Assembly: GCA_947561585.1 (NCBI GenBank)
Contig: CANNZV010001466.1
Location: forward strand, 1 to 64,000
Source: Caprella mutica
Taxonomy: Eukaryota > Arthropoda > Malacostraca > Amphipoda > Caprellidae
Length of the DNA: 64,000 nt
Direction of reading: 5' to 3'
In this document: positions 1-14,100 of the stretch, piece after piece
Layout: each line of letters starts with the position of its first letter
How positions within the stretch are numbered: position 1 is the stretch's first letter
The notes under the pieces: generated by a model
What the model was told of the DNA's origin: nothing
Seen by the model: the letters and a program-made list of their open reading frames with translations, nothing else
Database searches by the model: none
Position numbers and translations under genes: made by a program

Positions 1-478
1 AATGCAATAACTAGTCCACTAGTTAGATAATGCAATAACTAGTGTACTAGTTAGATAATGCAATAACTAGTGCACTAGTTAGATAATGCAATAACTAGTG
101 TACTAGTTAGATAATGCAATAACTACTGTACTAGTTAAATAATGCAATAACTAGTGTACTAGATAGATAATGCAATAACTAGTGCACTAGTTAGATAATG
201 CAATAACTAGTGTACTAGTTAGATAATGCAATAACTACTGTACTAGTTAAATAATGCAATAACTAGTGTACTAGATAGATAATGCAATAACTAGTGTACT
301 AGTTAGATAATGCAATAACTAGTGTACTAGATAGATAATGCAATAACTAGTGTACTAGTTTGATAATGCAATAACTAGTGTACTAGTTAGATAATGAAAT
401 AACTAGTGCACTAGTTAGATAATGCAATATTTAATGTACTAGTCAGATAATGCAATAACTAGTGCACTAGTTAGATAA
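1..478. repeat. 28-bp tandem repeat (minisatellite), about 17 units
   Basis: About 17 head-to-tail copies of a 28-bp unit that starts aatgcaataactagt. Several units contain the perfect 16-bp palindrome AACTAGTGCACTAGTT; others carry a one-base change (gtac for gcac at its centre). The array begins at or before the window edge and stops at the unique sequence tgaattcattcc. There is no coding potential. Confidence 0.95.
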
Positions 479-1679
479 TGTGAATTCATTCCTAGTTCCC
501 GTATCAGATTTATCTCCGTTAGTTATCTAAATAGGGGGATAATTTGGTTAGGAGGGGGGGGGGGGGGGTGGTACCCTGTAATTAATTTACAAATGGGGGG
601 GTGAACCTTTTTGGGATGGAAAAATAGTCGCTAGGAAAAAAATTGATTTATTAGAGATTTTGATTTATTTCTAAGATTTTCTCTTCTAAGTGAAGAGAAA
701 ATTTTCGGTTATTTCCACAGCTATTATTTTAAAAAGAAATTTAAGAGTTAAAACTTGAAAGTAACTGTTTAGAATATTCTTTCTATTTGTAGTTTGATGA
801 AAGTGATATGGTGAAAAATGCGATACAATAAAAGTATGTGGTCTCTAATTTCAATAAAATAATGATTCATTTTACCACAAAAAAGTAATAAACAGGAAGT
901 CTACCTATATTAAAACTACATGCTAATGAAGATATATTGCAATGACCACTTCATCAAGAATAGAACACTCGATTTGATAGCTACCTTAACAAGAGGAATA
1001 TTATTTACTATGTGTGAGGTTTGATAGCTACCTTAACAAGAGGAATATTATTTACTATGTGTGAGGTTTGAAAGCTACCTTAACAAGAGGAATATTATTT
1101 ACTATGTGTGAGGTTTGATAGCTACCTTAACAAGAGGAATATTATTTACTATGTGTGAGGTTTGATGATAAACGAATGAAATTAATTATTTTTTTGCGAG
1201 ACATAATTTTTCAATACAATTCAATTTTAATTCACTTCAATATCACATTATTACCATTTATCGTAGTGATATAATTTCAATGCCACTAAGTTGATAATAG
1301 AATTGTTTTGAAGCAGTCACTCGTAACATTTCTCAGTATTTTATTTGAATTGTTAGGTATATTTTATAAAGGAGTTCCTATTTTTTTTCTATTTACTATT
1401 CTTTACTTCAATGTGAATTGATATATAAATATTAATGACACAAAATGAAATAATATTTCCAATTTTTCCAAATCCAATATATGGAATAATAACTCGCACG
1501 TCATGACGTTATCCCCAACACTGTAAGTTCATTTAGTGATACAGAAATAGCCCACTACTCACATCTGTACGCCAAATGATATCGAGATTGATTTTATCAC
1601 CACGAATTATTTTAGTTGGTAGTGCTCCACATTCCCCCAAATCGCAATTCCTTTACACGAGCGGTAATAAACGTCAGGG
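479..1679. other. AT-rich upstream intergenic sequence
   Basis: No gene is recognised here. The stretch holds a run of 15 G residues at 554-568, a four-copy 47-bp tandem repeat (separate entry) and otherwise AT-rich sequence. It lies upstream of the probable NfI first exon and may contain regulatory sequence, but I cannot point to a specific site. Confidence 0.5.
973..1164. repeat. 47-bp tandem repeat, four units
   Basis: Four nearly identical 47-bp units start at 973, 1020, 1067 and 1114, each with tttgatagctaccttaac (one unit has tttgaaagc). The near identity suggests a recent duplication. Confidence 0.95.
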
Positions 1680-2155
1680 TTTTGTATCTCATCTCCCAGA
1701 GCATCATTAGGGAGAGAGTCAAACCCCCTGCCTGTCCCCCCACTGCTCTCTAACCCCCTCTCCCTCCAGCCCACCATCGTCAGCATCCTCGGTGTGTTGA
1801 GTTCGAGTCATACAGTCTTTACCCTGTCCTGTAACCTATCTAACACACTCCATCCTACGCTCTCACTCTATCCATCCTAAACTAACCCTCTTCTCTATCT
1901 CCCTCTCAACCCTTCCCTTGGTTCAACCATACCCTCTTTATCTTCATTTCCTCTCTTGTGATAGTGATTTTGCAAAGGAACAACTAGAACTCTCCGTTGC
2001 TTTTCTTCCACCGTGATCTTGCGATCGGAAAAACAGAGGCAAAATATCCCCGTCGCGATGGATTGTCCATAAAAAGGAAACCCAAATGTCGATAATGAAC
2101 CTAATTCTGTTCTACATTCTTCTTCGAACCTGATTTATAGTGGGGAAAGATCACC
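1680..2155 (+). promoter_or_regulatory. Probable promoter-proximal region and 5' UTR of NfI
   Basis: The base composition changes sharply here to C/T-rich and GC-richer sequence (long C runs at 1720-1770). It is followed by an unspliced-looking leader that ends in tcacc just before the proposed NfI start codon. I see no clear TATA box and cannot place the transcription start. The call rests on composition and on position before exon 1. Confidence 0.35.
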
Positions 2156-2194
2156 ATGATTGAAACTGTCAGCAGCCAGCAAGAAGCCTTGATG
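2156..2194 (+). CDS. NfI: NfI exon 1, short N-terminal exon
   Basis: Encodes 13 residues ([13 protein letters not shown]) from the ATG in tcaccATGatt to a gtaaag donor. It ends in phase 0, which fits the phase-0 start of the DEFHPF exon. Vertebrate NFI genes also use very short alternative first exons before DEFHPF. The start is inferred from phase and context, not from homology. Confidence 0.55.
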
Positions 2195-5100
2195 GTAAAG
2201 TATTTCACTTTCTAGGATCTTAAGCAGTACTCTATTGGTGTTATACTGAGAGTGAAGTAATGCACTCATTTGAAACACTGTGATGCACTTGCGAATGTAC
2301 TTAATGTTTGACACTTAGCGTAAAGTAAACTGTCTGCACTGTGATGCACTTAGTGTAAAGTATACTGTCTGCACTGTGATGCACTTAGTGTAAAGTATAC
2401 TGTCTGCACTGTGATGCACTTAGTGTAAAGTATACTGTCTGCACTGTGATGCACTTAGTGTAAAGTATACTGTCTGCACTGTGATGCATTTAATGTGAAT
2501 TATTTGTCCTATTATTATATATGGTCCAAGCAATTTGCCGATATGTACAATCTCGAGATTGCGCTGCGTGTTTTTAAAACCTTGAATCCCCTAATGCCGA
2601 GCGTGCGTTAATACCTTCATTTTTCTTATTATGAAATGGGATATTAATGAATGTGTAAAGGGAGGCGTGCCCCTTGTCACATCATTAGACTGTACAACAA
2701 ACTAACGGATGCAACACACTACATTGCGGCCATTAATATTGAGAATTTCAAAAAATTATTTTGAAAAATTCAACAAAGATTATAAAAAATAAATAACGGT
2801 TACTTTGAAACTCTCACCATAAATAGCCGTAATGCAGTTTGTTTTATCCGCTAGTTTGTTGTACTGCACACTTTATGATTGTTTATTGATATGGTTCAAA
2901 CAGTTCGGGAGTGACACGTCCCCCGATACACTCATGTCAGTATTTTGTTCCATAATAAACAATATGAAGGTATTAACGTACACTCGGCATTAGGGGGTTA
3001 AAAACGCGCAGCTCATTCTCGAGATTGTCCAAATCGGCAAATTGCATGGAGCATATGTTCAATAGAAAATTAGTTAATGCAATGCATTTTGCTAACATTG
3101 AAAGAAGAAGTCTTTGTGATAACTGTTTTGAATTTAGAAACATGCAATGTCCGCACTGTATTGGATTTTGTAAAATGCACTGTATGTATTGTATTAATCG
3201 TGCTGCACTGTTCACACCATGTTAAAATTCTGAATGTTAGTAGAGCAAACACCAATTTTCTTGAGGAGTATGAATTTTGCTACTCTAAGACTTCCTATCC
3301 TGAACTGTTTTCGAAATAGGTAGAGAAAATAACGGCTTGGAATTTAGCACTTTAATTACCATACACCTAATTGTCTCATTCAGTCTTCAGAAAAGTTATT
3401 TCAAAGGAGAAGAAAAGAAAAGGAGATATAGAATGAATGGGAGAAAAAGTTTTCCACGTGTGTGTAGTAATAATTCAATGACATCAATTTTGACTATCCA
3501 ATACCTGTAAGATGAACAGTTTCAAGATTTAGGTTTTTGGGAATAATTTAGAATTATCCTGAATATTTTCCGTACTTTCAATATTTATTAAAACTTACTC
3601 GAAATGCATGGATTCTATTCAATTAAACTTTATGAAAACAGGTTTTTAATGTTGTACCGTTAAGAACGCTGTGATTAATATTGAAAAGAATGTGTAATAT
3701 ATACGAAACATCTTCAAAATCTCGTGCAGTTCATGGCCGATAATATAAAGCGAGCACAATGTACTGTTGATATTAGATTTGTCCACCTGACGGTAAATAG
3801 AACAGTCCACCAATTTCCTTCCATTTCCTCATCGTGTTTACCTTTCTTCCTCTTTTCTCTTCCAGCTATCCTACCACTCCTATAATCCTCCACAAGAGTC
3901 CTGATAAGAATATCCTACTGGACATTCGAGATCCTTCCTCCTTCACTGCACAAATACACTTTTCCCCATCCCTCACCTACCCACAGAGCATATTGTCAAC
4001 AAAACTTCAGTATTTGCTCAATGTATTTAGATGTATCCGCTTGCATTAGAATCTGTACAATTATATCAACGATAAACTGGCAGTAAACTGCTATATATTA
4101 TTGCTAACTATTTCTTCTATTCCTCCTATTGAAGTGTAATCACTATCCTCATAACCACCACGGTGACTTCCACCGCCATAGCAAACACCCCCACACCCTA
4201 CATAAGTTCTTCTTTTTCGTCTGGGTCCTCTAACCCAATTTATTCTCATTCGAACATATGTCCTGATTCCTCCCCTTTCAGTCCTGTTATTTCTACTTCT
4301 TTGTCTAGTGGCAATTCTTTGGTGAATCGTGAATTTCACAATCAAAAACAAGTTCGAAGTCAACCCCAGCAGCAACATAATTACGGTAGCCCTGCATTTG
4401 CCACTACTTGTTCCCCAATAAAACCTATATACTGTGCTCCATATTTCAACAAATGCTACCATCCAAATCCTTCTAATTCTTACACTAATCAAGCCATCAC
4501 TTCCCAGAACCATTCTCCTCATAATAGCTGCCACACAAACGTTAGTGTCGTTTCAAATTCTTTGGCTCATCTATCAGGCGGCTCTGTAATTTCATCGTCA
4601 GTCGCCCAGCCTCCTGTCAATTACTGCTCAAACACAGACGCATTGCTCAACTCTTGCCCACAACCTTCTTATCATCATCAAAATTTCTCTTCGGCGATCT
4701 ACTCTCTCCCAACCAGTTCTCTGACTTCAAATACAATCTTTTCTGCTCCGCCTCATCCAAGTTCATCATTATCTGTTACTTACACCTCTCCTAGTCCATC
4801 TAACAACAACCACCTAACAAACTATCCACCCATCAACTACAGCAACCACCAGCATCAACAACACTCGCCTTATTCTGACAACAATTCTGGATACATTCCT
4901 CCACCAGACCAAACATCAAATTCACCTCATTCAGGACACCAACACTCCACAGCCACCACCAGTCTTGCTTCACAAGCACCCCAACCAACTCCTTTACACA
5001 ACCCGAGTGTTGGAGGAGGAAGAAATGATAGAGCATCAAGTGTTAGTGAAAGCACAGAGGTGCACCTAACAAACGGTGGTGGTGGCATTGCCCATTCGAC

Positions 5101-8100
5101 CGAGGGAACTCCAGTCTCTTCTTCTGAAGAAGCGTCTACCGCCTCTACCAGCCACAATCCTTCTCCTAATATCGGACCCATGAAGTGTTCCACATCTTCA
5201 ATGCCATGGGTGTGTTTCAACAGCTTTCAAATACTCAGATCGAAAGCCACGAAATTGAACTTCTCAACAAAAGGATTTTTTGTTCCATTTATCAATGACT
5301 TAATTTACTTTCAGTTAAAATTATATGAATTTACAGCTTTAATCAATTCTTTTCATATTTTAGAATGCAAATTATCCTCTATCTCAAGATAAGCTGTTAG
5401 CGTTATATTAACTTACTTGGCAGTTGTAATTATTACATTTTTCTGAATGAACTTTCTGTTTTAGTGTTTACTCAGATATCATTATGTAAAGTGAAACTCT
5501 CGAAAAAATATTGAAGAAGTCTTATGAGATAAATCTCAATATACTAAATTTGGAGCAATCCGAAAAATAGAGCTCAGAGAGATGGAAATTCCGAATTTAT
5601 TGAGTTAGTTAAAGTCATAAAATAGTTATGGGTTCCTTTGCAGCTTTATTCGACAGAATATATTCGTTCGTTCAGTTAATATTTCAACATACGGATATTA
5701 TTTACAAGATCTCACACATAAACTGCTTGTTTTTTCCTATCTAGACATTAGTTGACTACCCTTTGTTCTCCAGTTTGCTCTTTTTGCATGCCCTGTATTT
5801 CGACAGTAGTTTGTTTCTGTTCATATGTTCCTATATGTTTCATCATGCTTATTTCTTATGCGTTAACACTACTGTTTTGTTTATCTCGTGACCGTGTTTT
5901 GTTCCCACGCAGGACGAATTTCACCCGTTCATCGAGGCTCTGCTGCCGTGTGTCCGTGCCTTCGCATACACTTGGTTCAATCTGCAGGCGGCGAAGAGGA
6001 AGTACTTCAAGAAACATGAGAAGAGAATGAGTCTCGAGGAGGAACGGCGGTGCAAGGAGGAGTTGCAGGTGAGGAGAGTGAGAAAAGGTGAATGAGGGAA
6101 ACAAGTGAAAGACGATGAAGTGAGAATGATGTATAATTGTATGCTTAACAAGGTGAAAGAACTGTTTGTAGCTAAATACAGCACTTTAACGAATGATTAA
6201 CTCTGATTCTAAAATTTAAGATATTAGTTCATAAAATTAATATTGAAACTCGAATAACAATATATTTATAAAAAGAAAGAGCATGTTGTTATCTTAAATA
6301 GTCTAGAATAACGAAATATATTTCAATTACTTACTTTGGCTGATAATTGATTTATGTAATTATTTTTAAATAAGCGAGGAGCCTTCCTCAAATATTACTG
6401 AAAATATATATAAATAACACACTTTAGTGGGTTTCATAAAACTAATTAACAAGTAACAGTTTTAAACACTTGGCAATGACCGCTAGTAATACTTAATATA
6501 ACGATATAAAAATCTTACACCCTGTTCAATTGACTACTTGTTTGTTTGGCAATGTTATTTCTATCGAATGAGTCATTCAGATGTGTTCGAATTTTGAATT
6601 TCGATGATGAGGTTTAATCAGAATAACTGAATATATATACTGTATCCTGGCTTTAATGAATTACGTTGAATATTTTCAAGGACCTTCAACGATATTTCCA
6701 AGCGTACTGACCCTCTAAAGATCAATGTAGGTCACAACTAATTGCAGAACAATGCTGTATATTAGACGTACTCCAAACATTGGCAGAAAGTCAAAAGGAG
6801 ATGGGGTACAAAAGCCTTTATAATTTATCTGCTCAAACCACGTGTTGAGATCGATACCTTGGCACGATGTCCAGACTCCAAATCATATGTTTGTGCTCTC
6901 CATGCCAAAAAATATACAGCAGCGTATGCGTAAGCTATTGGCTGGCGTAAGTCTCGCCCGGAGGTAGGTAGGTATATTTACTGTGTACGTCAAAAAGTGG
7001 TATTTAAAAATTAATTGAGGGATACGAGATGTTATTCATACTTGCCGTTAATTCAAATTGGGCAAAATTTATGACTCAAATATTATGTAATTATTGTTGG
7101 TAGGTAATGAAAATTTCATTTATAAAATTGATTTTGAAAAAAGGTTGAAAATGAATTCGATATTTGAAAGGAAATCAAAATAGAACACCTTCTACTACAA
7201 TGAGACTAGACAATACTTTTACGATGATCTTGGCGAGTTTTGTTGGTCATGAAATGAGTGCCAAGTCTTCCAGTCTCGACGCCAAGAGGGTGACGAAGCC
7301 AAGTAGAGGATCAGCTGGATGTCGCTCTTGGCTTCGACCATCCGATCTGGAGCCAAGTATTTACAAGTGCCAGAAACGAGAGTGTGGCGGCGGTGCCAAG
7401 CTAAATACGCAACATTTAGTAGTTCTGTGCTTGCTTCTGGTGCAAAAACAAACGAAGATTAGGCACTGATAAGACAAAATGAAAAAAATTAATTTATTCA
7501 ATTTTGCTAATACTGCGTACGAACAAATTGTGAATAAAATTTACTTATATCATTATGATAGTGCATTATTTTTGAATGTTTCAGTGAGAGAAAAGCGACA
7601 AGTCTGTTAACTGACTTTCGAATAGCAAAGTTTAAAAGACCATTTTAATTAATGTTAAATCTACATAGCATTAAGGGGTGCAATTTAACACTATACTCAT
7701 TTGTAAATGCTTCATTCTATCTTGATGTATCTCCACAGTTTTAATTATCTCATAAATTCTCTTTAAAATGAATTTAAAACAATATATGAATGCAACACAA
7801 TTCACTGTTTGAAGATTTAACATTTAAACGGAAAAGATCCAACATTACTGTAATTATTCTGCGAACACTTACGTAATAATAGCATTGAAATTTATTCATT
7901 TAATTTGAGTCATACATCAACTTTCAAATTACTCTTATGCTTTTACAAATGTTTTTCTGTTTATTTAAGAAATATTTGGTGTGCGAAAGATCGTGCGAAT
8001 GTAAAATTCAGACATTTTCATCATCATTTCGAATGCATTTAAATAATGAACATTTATTTCATATATGTAAAAATATCAAATATTGTTCCTATCAATTGTA

Positions 8101-11100
8101 TCCAAAGTCTGAAATAGTATACAATTGAGGTTGATCGATATTTTCCATTAATTTTAGCGATAGTAATTTAGGCAGATTGTCACTTTTGCCATTTACTGAA
8201 CGTGTTGAGTGATGAATATTTTGAATGGTGATAAAATTACTGAATTTGACGTTAAATATAATTGGATAACATATTGTTCGTACAAACAGGATAATTACTG
8301 TTGTAAATACACCCTTCACGATTATATTCAAATAAGTATTCCAAAAGAATTGGCCGCACACAGTGTAGCTACAAATGAAGCCATAGGTCTACAGACAAAA
8401 TCAGTCGTCTACAAATAAAGTCACTTGAGAAATCTTCGCTGAGCGCCCTTCAAGTCGGATGTAACCATTTATATTCAACTCAAGCAACGACTGAATGGAT
8501 AAAATGTTCAAACAGCAACTTTGCGCATGACATACGCCAAATTTTTCACCCTTCGTGAATCTACTTACATATTCTGTGATGCGTTCTTCGGAAGAAAATG
8601 GTTCTTGAGATTGAAGTTCTGTTTAATTATATAATTTTACGTGATGTGAATAATGATAATGAAGAGATATTAGAGCTGCTCATTTATTTGTTTATGCGCA
8701 TATAATCAAATTTTGTATGCATTATGAGACAGAAAAATTTGAGCATCCTTACAAGAAGTTACCTAGATATTGAAGAACAAAGAGTTGAACTGGTCGTTCA
8801 ATAGCGAAAAGATATATTGCTCTCGTTTTATCATTGACATGTCTTTTTCATCTTTATCAGCCTTTATTATTACATATTCCTTAATATGCGCTGTCAAGAG
8901 AGCCCATTTGAGAGGCATTGAAGCCTTTATTATCAGAGGAGGGCGCTTTATCACCCCGTCAGATACACCCCATATCACGCACTTATCGGGGGAAAGCTGC
9001 AGCAACATCCGCCTATCGATCCTATCCTTCCAACTGTACATCAACTCCCAACTTATTACTTTTAATCAAATAATTATTATGATTCAGAAACTTCATTTAG
9101 AAATCTGCATTTGGTCTGAGATTAATATTTCGCAATGAATAAACAATTTTAGAGTTTAAGATTTATAACATCGACTATTAATCTAAGATTCTTTATACAA
9201 TTTATTAAAATGGATACTTTCTTGATATATTATATCCACAGTACATTGAATAGGCCGTTTTCATGCTTTATTATCCCGTTTTCATGAAATCACTGATTTC
9301 TTCTATACACTGTGTTATATCTTCCATTTTGCCTTTATGTCAATCAACTTCATGTATAAATTATTTTGTTATTCACAGGATTCATTAATTCAAAATTCAA
9401 AATTTAATATTTTCTTTCCACACAATTTTCAACACACAAAAACATTTGACAGAAGTCGATATCTGTGAAAATAGTCCAAAAAGCGTCCAAGATAAAAAGA
9501 ATTGCAATTGAGGCGAATCTAAATGACGTTCTTGGAATGACAATTTAAGCCTTCCTCTGCATTTTTCAGACGGGGTCTCTTTTATATTTCCGACAGAATC
9601 TCTCACTTTTAGGTCCCAGTTAAGAACAGGATTTGATTGTCGTAATCGGCTGGCATTTGTATTCACAATTCTAACATTTGATTTCAATGAACTTGAAGCG
9701 CCATGTCATAAACTCTTCGAACTGAGTCGGAAGTCAGAAAGACTCAACATTGGCTTGAAGTTTGGTGTATTTCTGTCATTGAACAATCTTTTGTGCATTT
9801 TCTCCTTTGAGAATTTGGTTATTTTTATTAATATCTGAAAAAATAAACATTGTTTCTTATTCTTAAATTTGTTAGTACGAAAAAGTTCTTCTTATCTAAG
9901 GTAGGAAAATTTATTTTTAACTTTTGGAAACTTTCAAAATACCAATCAACAATGAATTTTTATTTCTCGCCCATTATGTGATACAAACTATCCCTATCGA
10001 TTACTTAACATTAAGTGTAAATAGACAAGCTGTAGAGCAGATTTCAATCAGTCACATCCGGTACGTAGCTACTCCTCGTAGACCATAGATTCGTCTTGTG
10101 GATTGCTGTATCTTTCATTGTCTGCACTGACGCACAGCTGATTGATGACACCAAACTAGATCTATTGGGGAAAGTAGAGCTCAGATCGATGCATCTGGAG
10201 CCCCATTGCGATTTGATAAACCGTGAATGTGAGTGCCTCTTAAATTGATGAACATTTGATGGGAAAATGAATGAAAGTTATCAATATCACAGCCTTTCAG
10301 TGACTAAAAAATATGTATAGCAAGTAAATATATTAACAAGAACATTTTTATCAAAACTAATGAAACATATGCAAAAATGACTGTCAATCACATCATGATT
10401 TCTCACATAACTGGGTATGGCCTCTTCACGATTTGATATATTTTCAATAATAAATAGTTACAATAAGGCTACATCTATTTTCAATTCATGCATAGTCTCT
10501 AAAAGTGGTAGTCACTACACGTACACCCATAGCTCTTACTTCATGAGAAGTATTTGGCATGCTAGCCAACCTTAGAACACAAGTGAGTTACACACGATGA
10601 GAAATTCAAAAGAATGAAATGGTAAATGTATTAATAGAAACTTTAGTATACAATAAAAGACACGCGACTGTCTGTTTGTGTATATTTAAAGAATCTATCA
10701 GAAATGTGAGTTCAATCATTTTGAAATTTTAATCCGATTGATTTAAATTAGATAAATTATGATTTTTAATCAAAATAATGTTTGATGGAATTTGTTTGGT
10801 GAACTCGTGTGAATTTTTAATTCAAATACATGAAATTGTTAGTACAATGATACAGAATTAGTACTGCATTATACTTTGCGTTTTCAGAACAATATTTTTC
10901 TACAACTGAATATACCTATTAATAAATAACTACCTATGAATACATAACATAAGCCTAATCATATCTTAACTGACACTAAAACATACTTATAGGCTCATAC
11001 ATGATTACTATAGTACTTGAATTCTAGATTAGGTTTTTAGCATTCCAACACTTAAATTTTACCTATTCTATTTTAATCCCTTCCATCAGAACGAAAAGGT

Positions 11101-14100
11101 TGAGGTTAAGCAGAAATGGGCCTCACGTCTTCTGGGCAAACTGCGCAAAGACATCACCCAGGAGTACCGAGAGGATTTCGTTCTGAGCGTCACTGGCAAG
11201 AAACCAGCCATGTGTGTCCTGAGTAACCCTGACCAGAAGGGGAAGATGAGGCGCATTGACTGTCTCAGACAGGCTGATAAAGTGAGTACCTACTGAGAAA
11301 ATACTTAGTAATTTAGGCTCAGACAGGCTGATAAAGTGAGTACCTACTGAGAAAATACTTAGTAATTTAGGCTCAGACAGGCTGATAAAGTGAGTACCTA
11401 CTGAGAAAATACTTAGTAATTTAGGCTCAGACAGGCTGATATAGTGAGTACCTACTGAGAAAATACTTAGTAATTTAGGCTCAGACAGGCTGATAAAGTG
11501 AACACCTACTGAGAAAATACTTAGTAATTTAGGCTCAGACAGGCTGATAAAGTGAGTACCTACTGAGAAAATACTTAGTAATTTAGGCTCAGACAGGCTG
11601 ATAAAGTGAGTACCTACTGAGAAAATACTTAGTAATTTAGGCTCAGACAGGCTGATAAAGTGAGTACCTACTGAGAAAATACTTAGTAATTTAGGCTCAG
11701 ACAGGCTGATAAAGTGAGTACCTACTGAGAAAATACTTAGTAATTTAGGCTTAGATAGGCTGATAAAGTGAGTACCTACTGAGAAAATACTTAGTAATTT
11801 AGGCTCAGACAGGCTGATAAAGTGAGTACCTACTGAGAAAATACTTAGTAATTTAGGCTCAGACAGGCTGATAAAGTGAGTACCTACTGAGAAAATACTT
11901 AGTAATTTAGGCTCAGACAGGCTGATAAAGTGAGTACCTACTGAGAAAATACTTAGTAATTTAGGCTCAGACAGGCTGATAAAGTGAAAACCTACTGAGC
12001 AAATACTTAGTATTGCAGTTTTAAGCCTCAGACAGGCTGATAAAGTAGGTATACACTATACATATACTAACTGATTTAGATAATAAGAGTCATGGCATAA
12101 AATAAATATAAATCTTTATTTTACAATAATGTTATTTACCATTTATGTAAATATCTATTCTAGACAATAATTGTCATAATAATATGTTAACATTTTATTA
12201 TAGAGTTCGTATCAAGTAAGACATTCCCATTAATTATTCGTTCCGGTCAATGAAGCTCTTGCCCAAAATAATTTCCATGGTGTTATCTATACCAAAAAGC
12301 AATCTTTAGAGATCACTCGTTAAGATTATGAGGAAGCATTAGGGAATATCCCTCACATGGCCTACATGAAACTATATATGGAAGCCATTAACGGTATTCC
12401 CCCGTTAGCTTGAAATATCAAAGTCTTCAAACTCCATTGAATCGAAGATAGCACTGCATAAAATTCATAACGAACGCCATGGTAGTTTGAAGCGGACCAG
12501 TCTTCAAAAACAACATTTCCCCTAAGAAAGTATCCATCCCCTTATCTGTGTTTTCTGATATGAGGAATAGCTTTCCGATATTCGCTTCCTCCTTTCCTGA
12601 ATGGTTTTATTTTGATAGCAGGCGCAAACGCGCCTGTTTTCACACTATATATTTTGCTGCACCACTAGTGCATTTCATAAGCTGGCCCCATCACCGCCTC
12701 CACCGTCATTTGTAGATGCTACAACTGCAAGCCGTAACCTCTCCCCTCTACTACCCCCCGCGTCGCTCTTTTCAAAATCCCCCTTCGCCCTCCCACTCTT
12801 GCAAATTCTTCAGTAACACGCCGCTCTTATCGAGCGGCCTGGCGCCAAGACTTTCATCTCAATAGGACTGGAGGAAGAATGCTCTTTTGTGTCCCGAGTG
12901 AACACGAAGATATTATTTGTAGTCACAATTGGAGATGAGTACGATGGCTCTGGCATCGAGGCGTAGAAGGGGAGGGAAAGAGTAAATATGGGAGTGGCTT
13001 TGTTGATGGCGCTTTGGGAAAACCATTCACTCTGTGATTGATTGTTGATGAGATACGAAAACAACCGAAGAAATTCATTTTTTATCACTCTTCGAAAACT
13101 GAGAATCAATTATGATCGGTACACTACTATATTATTTACGAGAAATAACTGAAGTAAACAAAATGCTGAGTTTGTTATCCATATTATTATTTCTTGAAAA
13201 ATATTTAAAATGAGCGTCAGGTATCTATAAATAACATTAACAAATGATTAAAATCATTATATTACGTGAGTTCACAAGGAATAAAGTTAAATTTAGTTTA
13301 ATGTTTGAATATTTATCAGTATTATATAAATTTATTTTTCACTGTTTCAAAGTTACGTTTTCAATAGTTGCACAAAAACAATGATATTTTCAGATATAAT
13401 ATCAATGATGTGCTCCGATTTATTATTTTGTCTAAGAGACTTTCTGATTTTCTTAAAGCCAATTTGCATTTTTAATATGGCTTCTTAATATTCGAAAGGT
13501 ATGGCGCCTTGACTTGGTAATGGTGATCCTGTTCAAAGCCATCCCTCTTGAGTCGACAGACGGTGAGAGACTAGAGAAGTCACCAGATTGTCTTCAACCT
13601 AACCTGTGTGTCAATCCAGCGCACATCAACGTGAGCGTTAGAGAACTGGACTTGTACCTGAGCAACTTCATCTCCATGAACGGTGAGGCTCCATCATTTA
13701 TTAATAAAGCCTTAAGTGTTATCTCCTTATCCTTATTACTGTTCAAGATTTTCGTGTGTGTTTTCCATTAATCGTACAATATTTCTCCCGTAGTAACGAC
13801 TGTTATAGATGCAACTAATGATTACAGAAATGTAGATAGTTCACGAAGCTTAAGATATTTACTATGAAAAGATATTGAGTTATCTACCTAATCTAACTGT
13901 TGAACGTTGAGACAAATCCAATTTCATCTTTTTTAACAGATACGTTAGCAGGTTTAGTGCTGGATTCTGACAGAGACGACGAGAGGATCAATAGTAAGTT
14001 TGGTTAAATTTAAAAAACCTAAAACTGGAATAAAATGTTATCTTCATCATACTGAGTGATACTGTGCATTCCGATTAATGCAACTAAATCTTCATGATGT

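Noticed and set aside
2973..3319. Overlapping short ORFs on both strands
   Set aside because: They lie in or beside the foldback element and mirror each other, with no recognisable protein.
7164..7469. 101-codon ORF in NfI intron 2
   Set aside because: No domain, no splice borders in phase with NfI, and it overlaps the short stem. Kept only as a possible regulatory patch.
8770..9138. 122-codon ORF in NfI intron 2
   Set aside because: The opposite strand is open over the same bases and neither has a domain or splice signals. The compositional patch is better treated as possible non-coding regulatory DNA.
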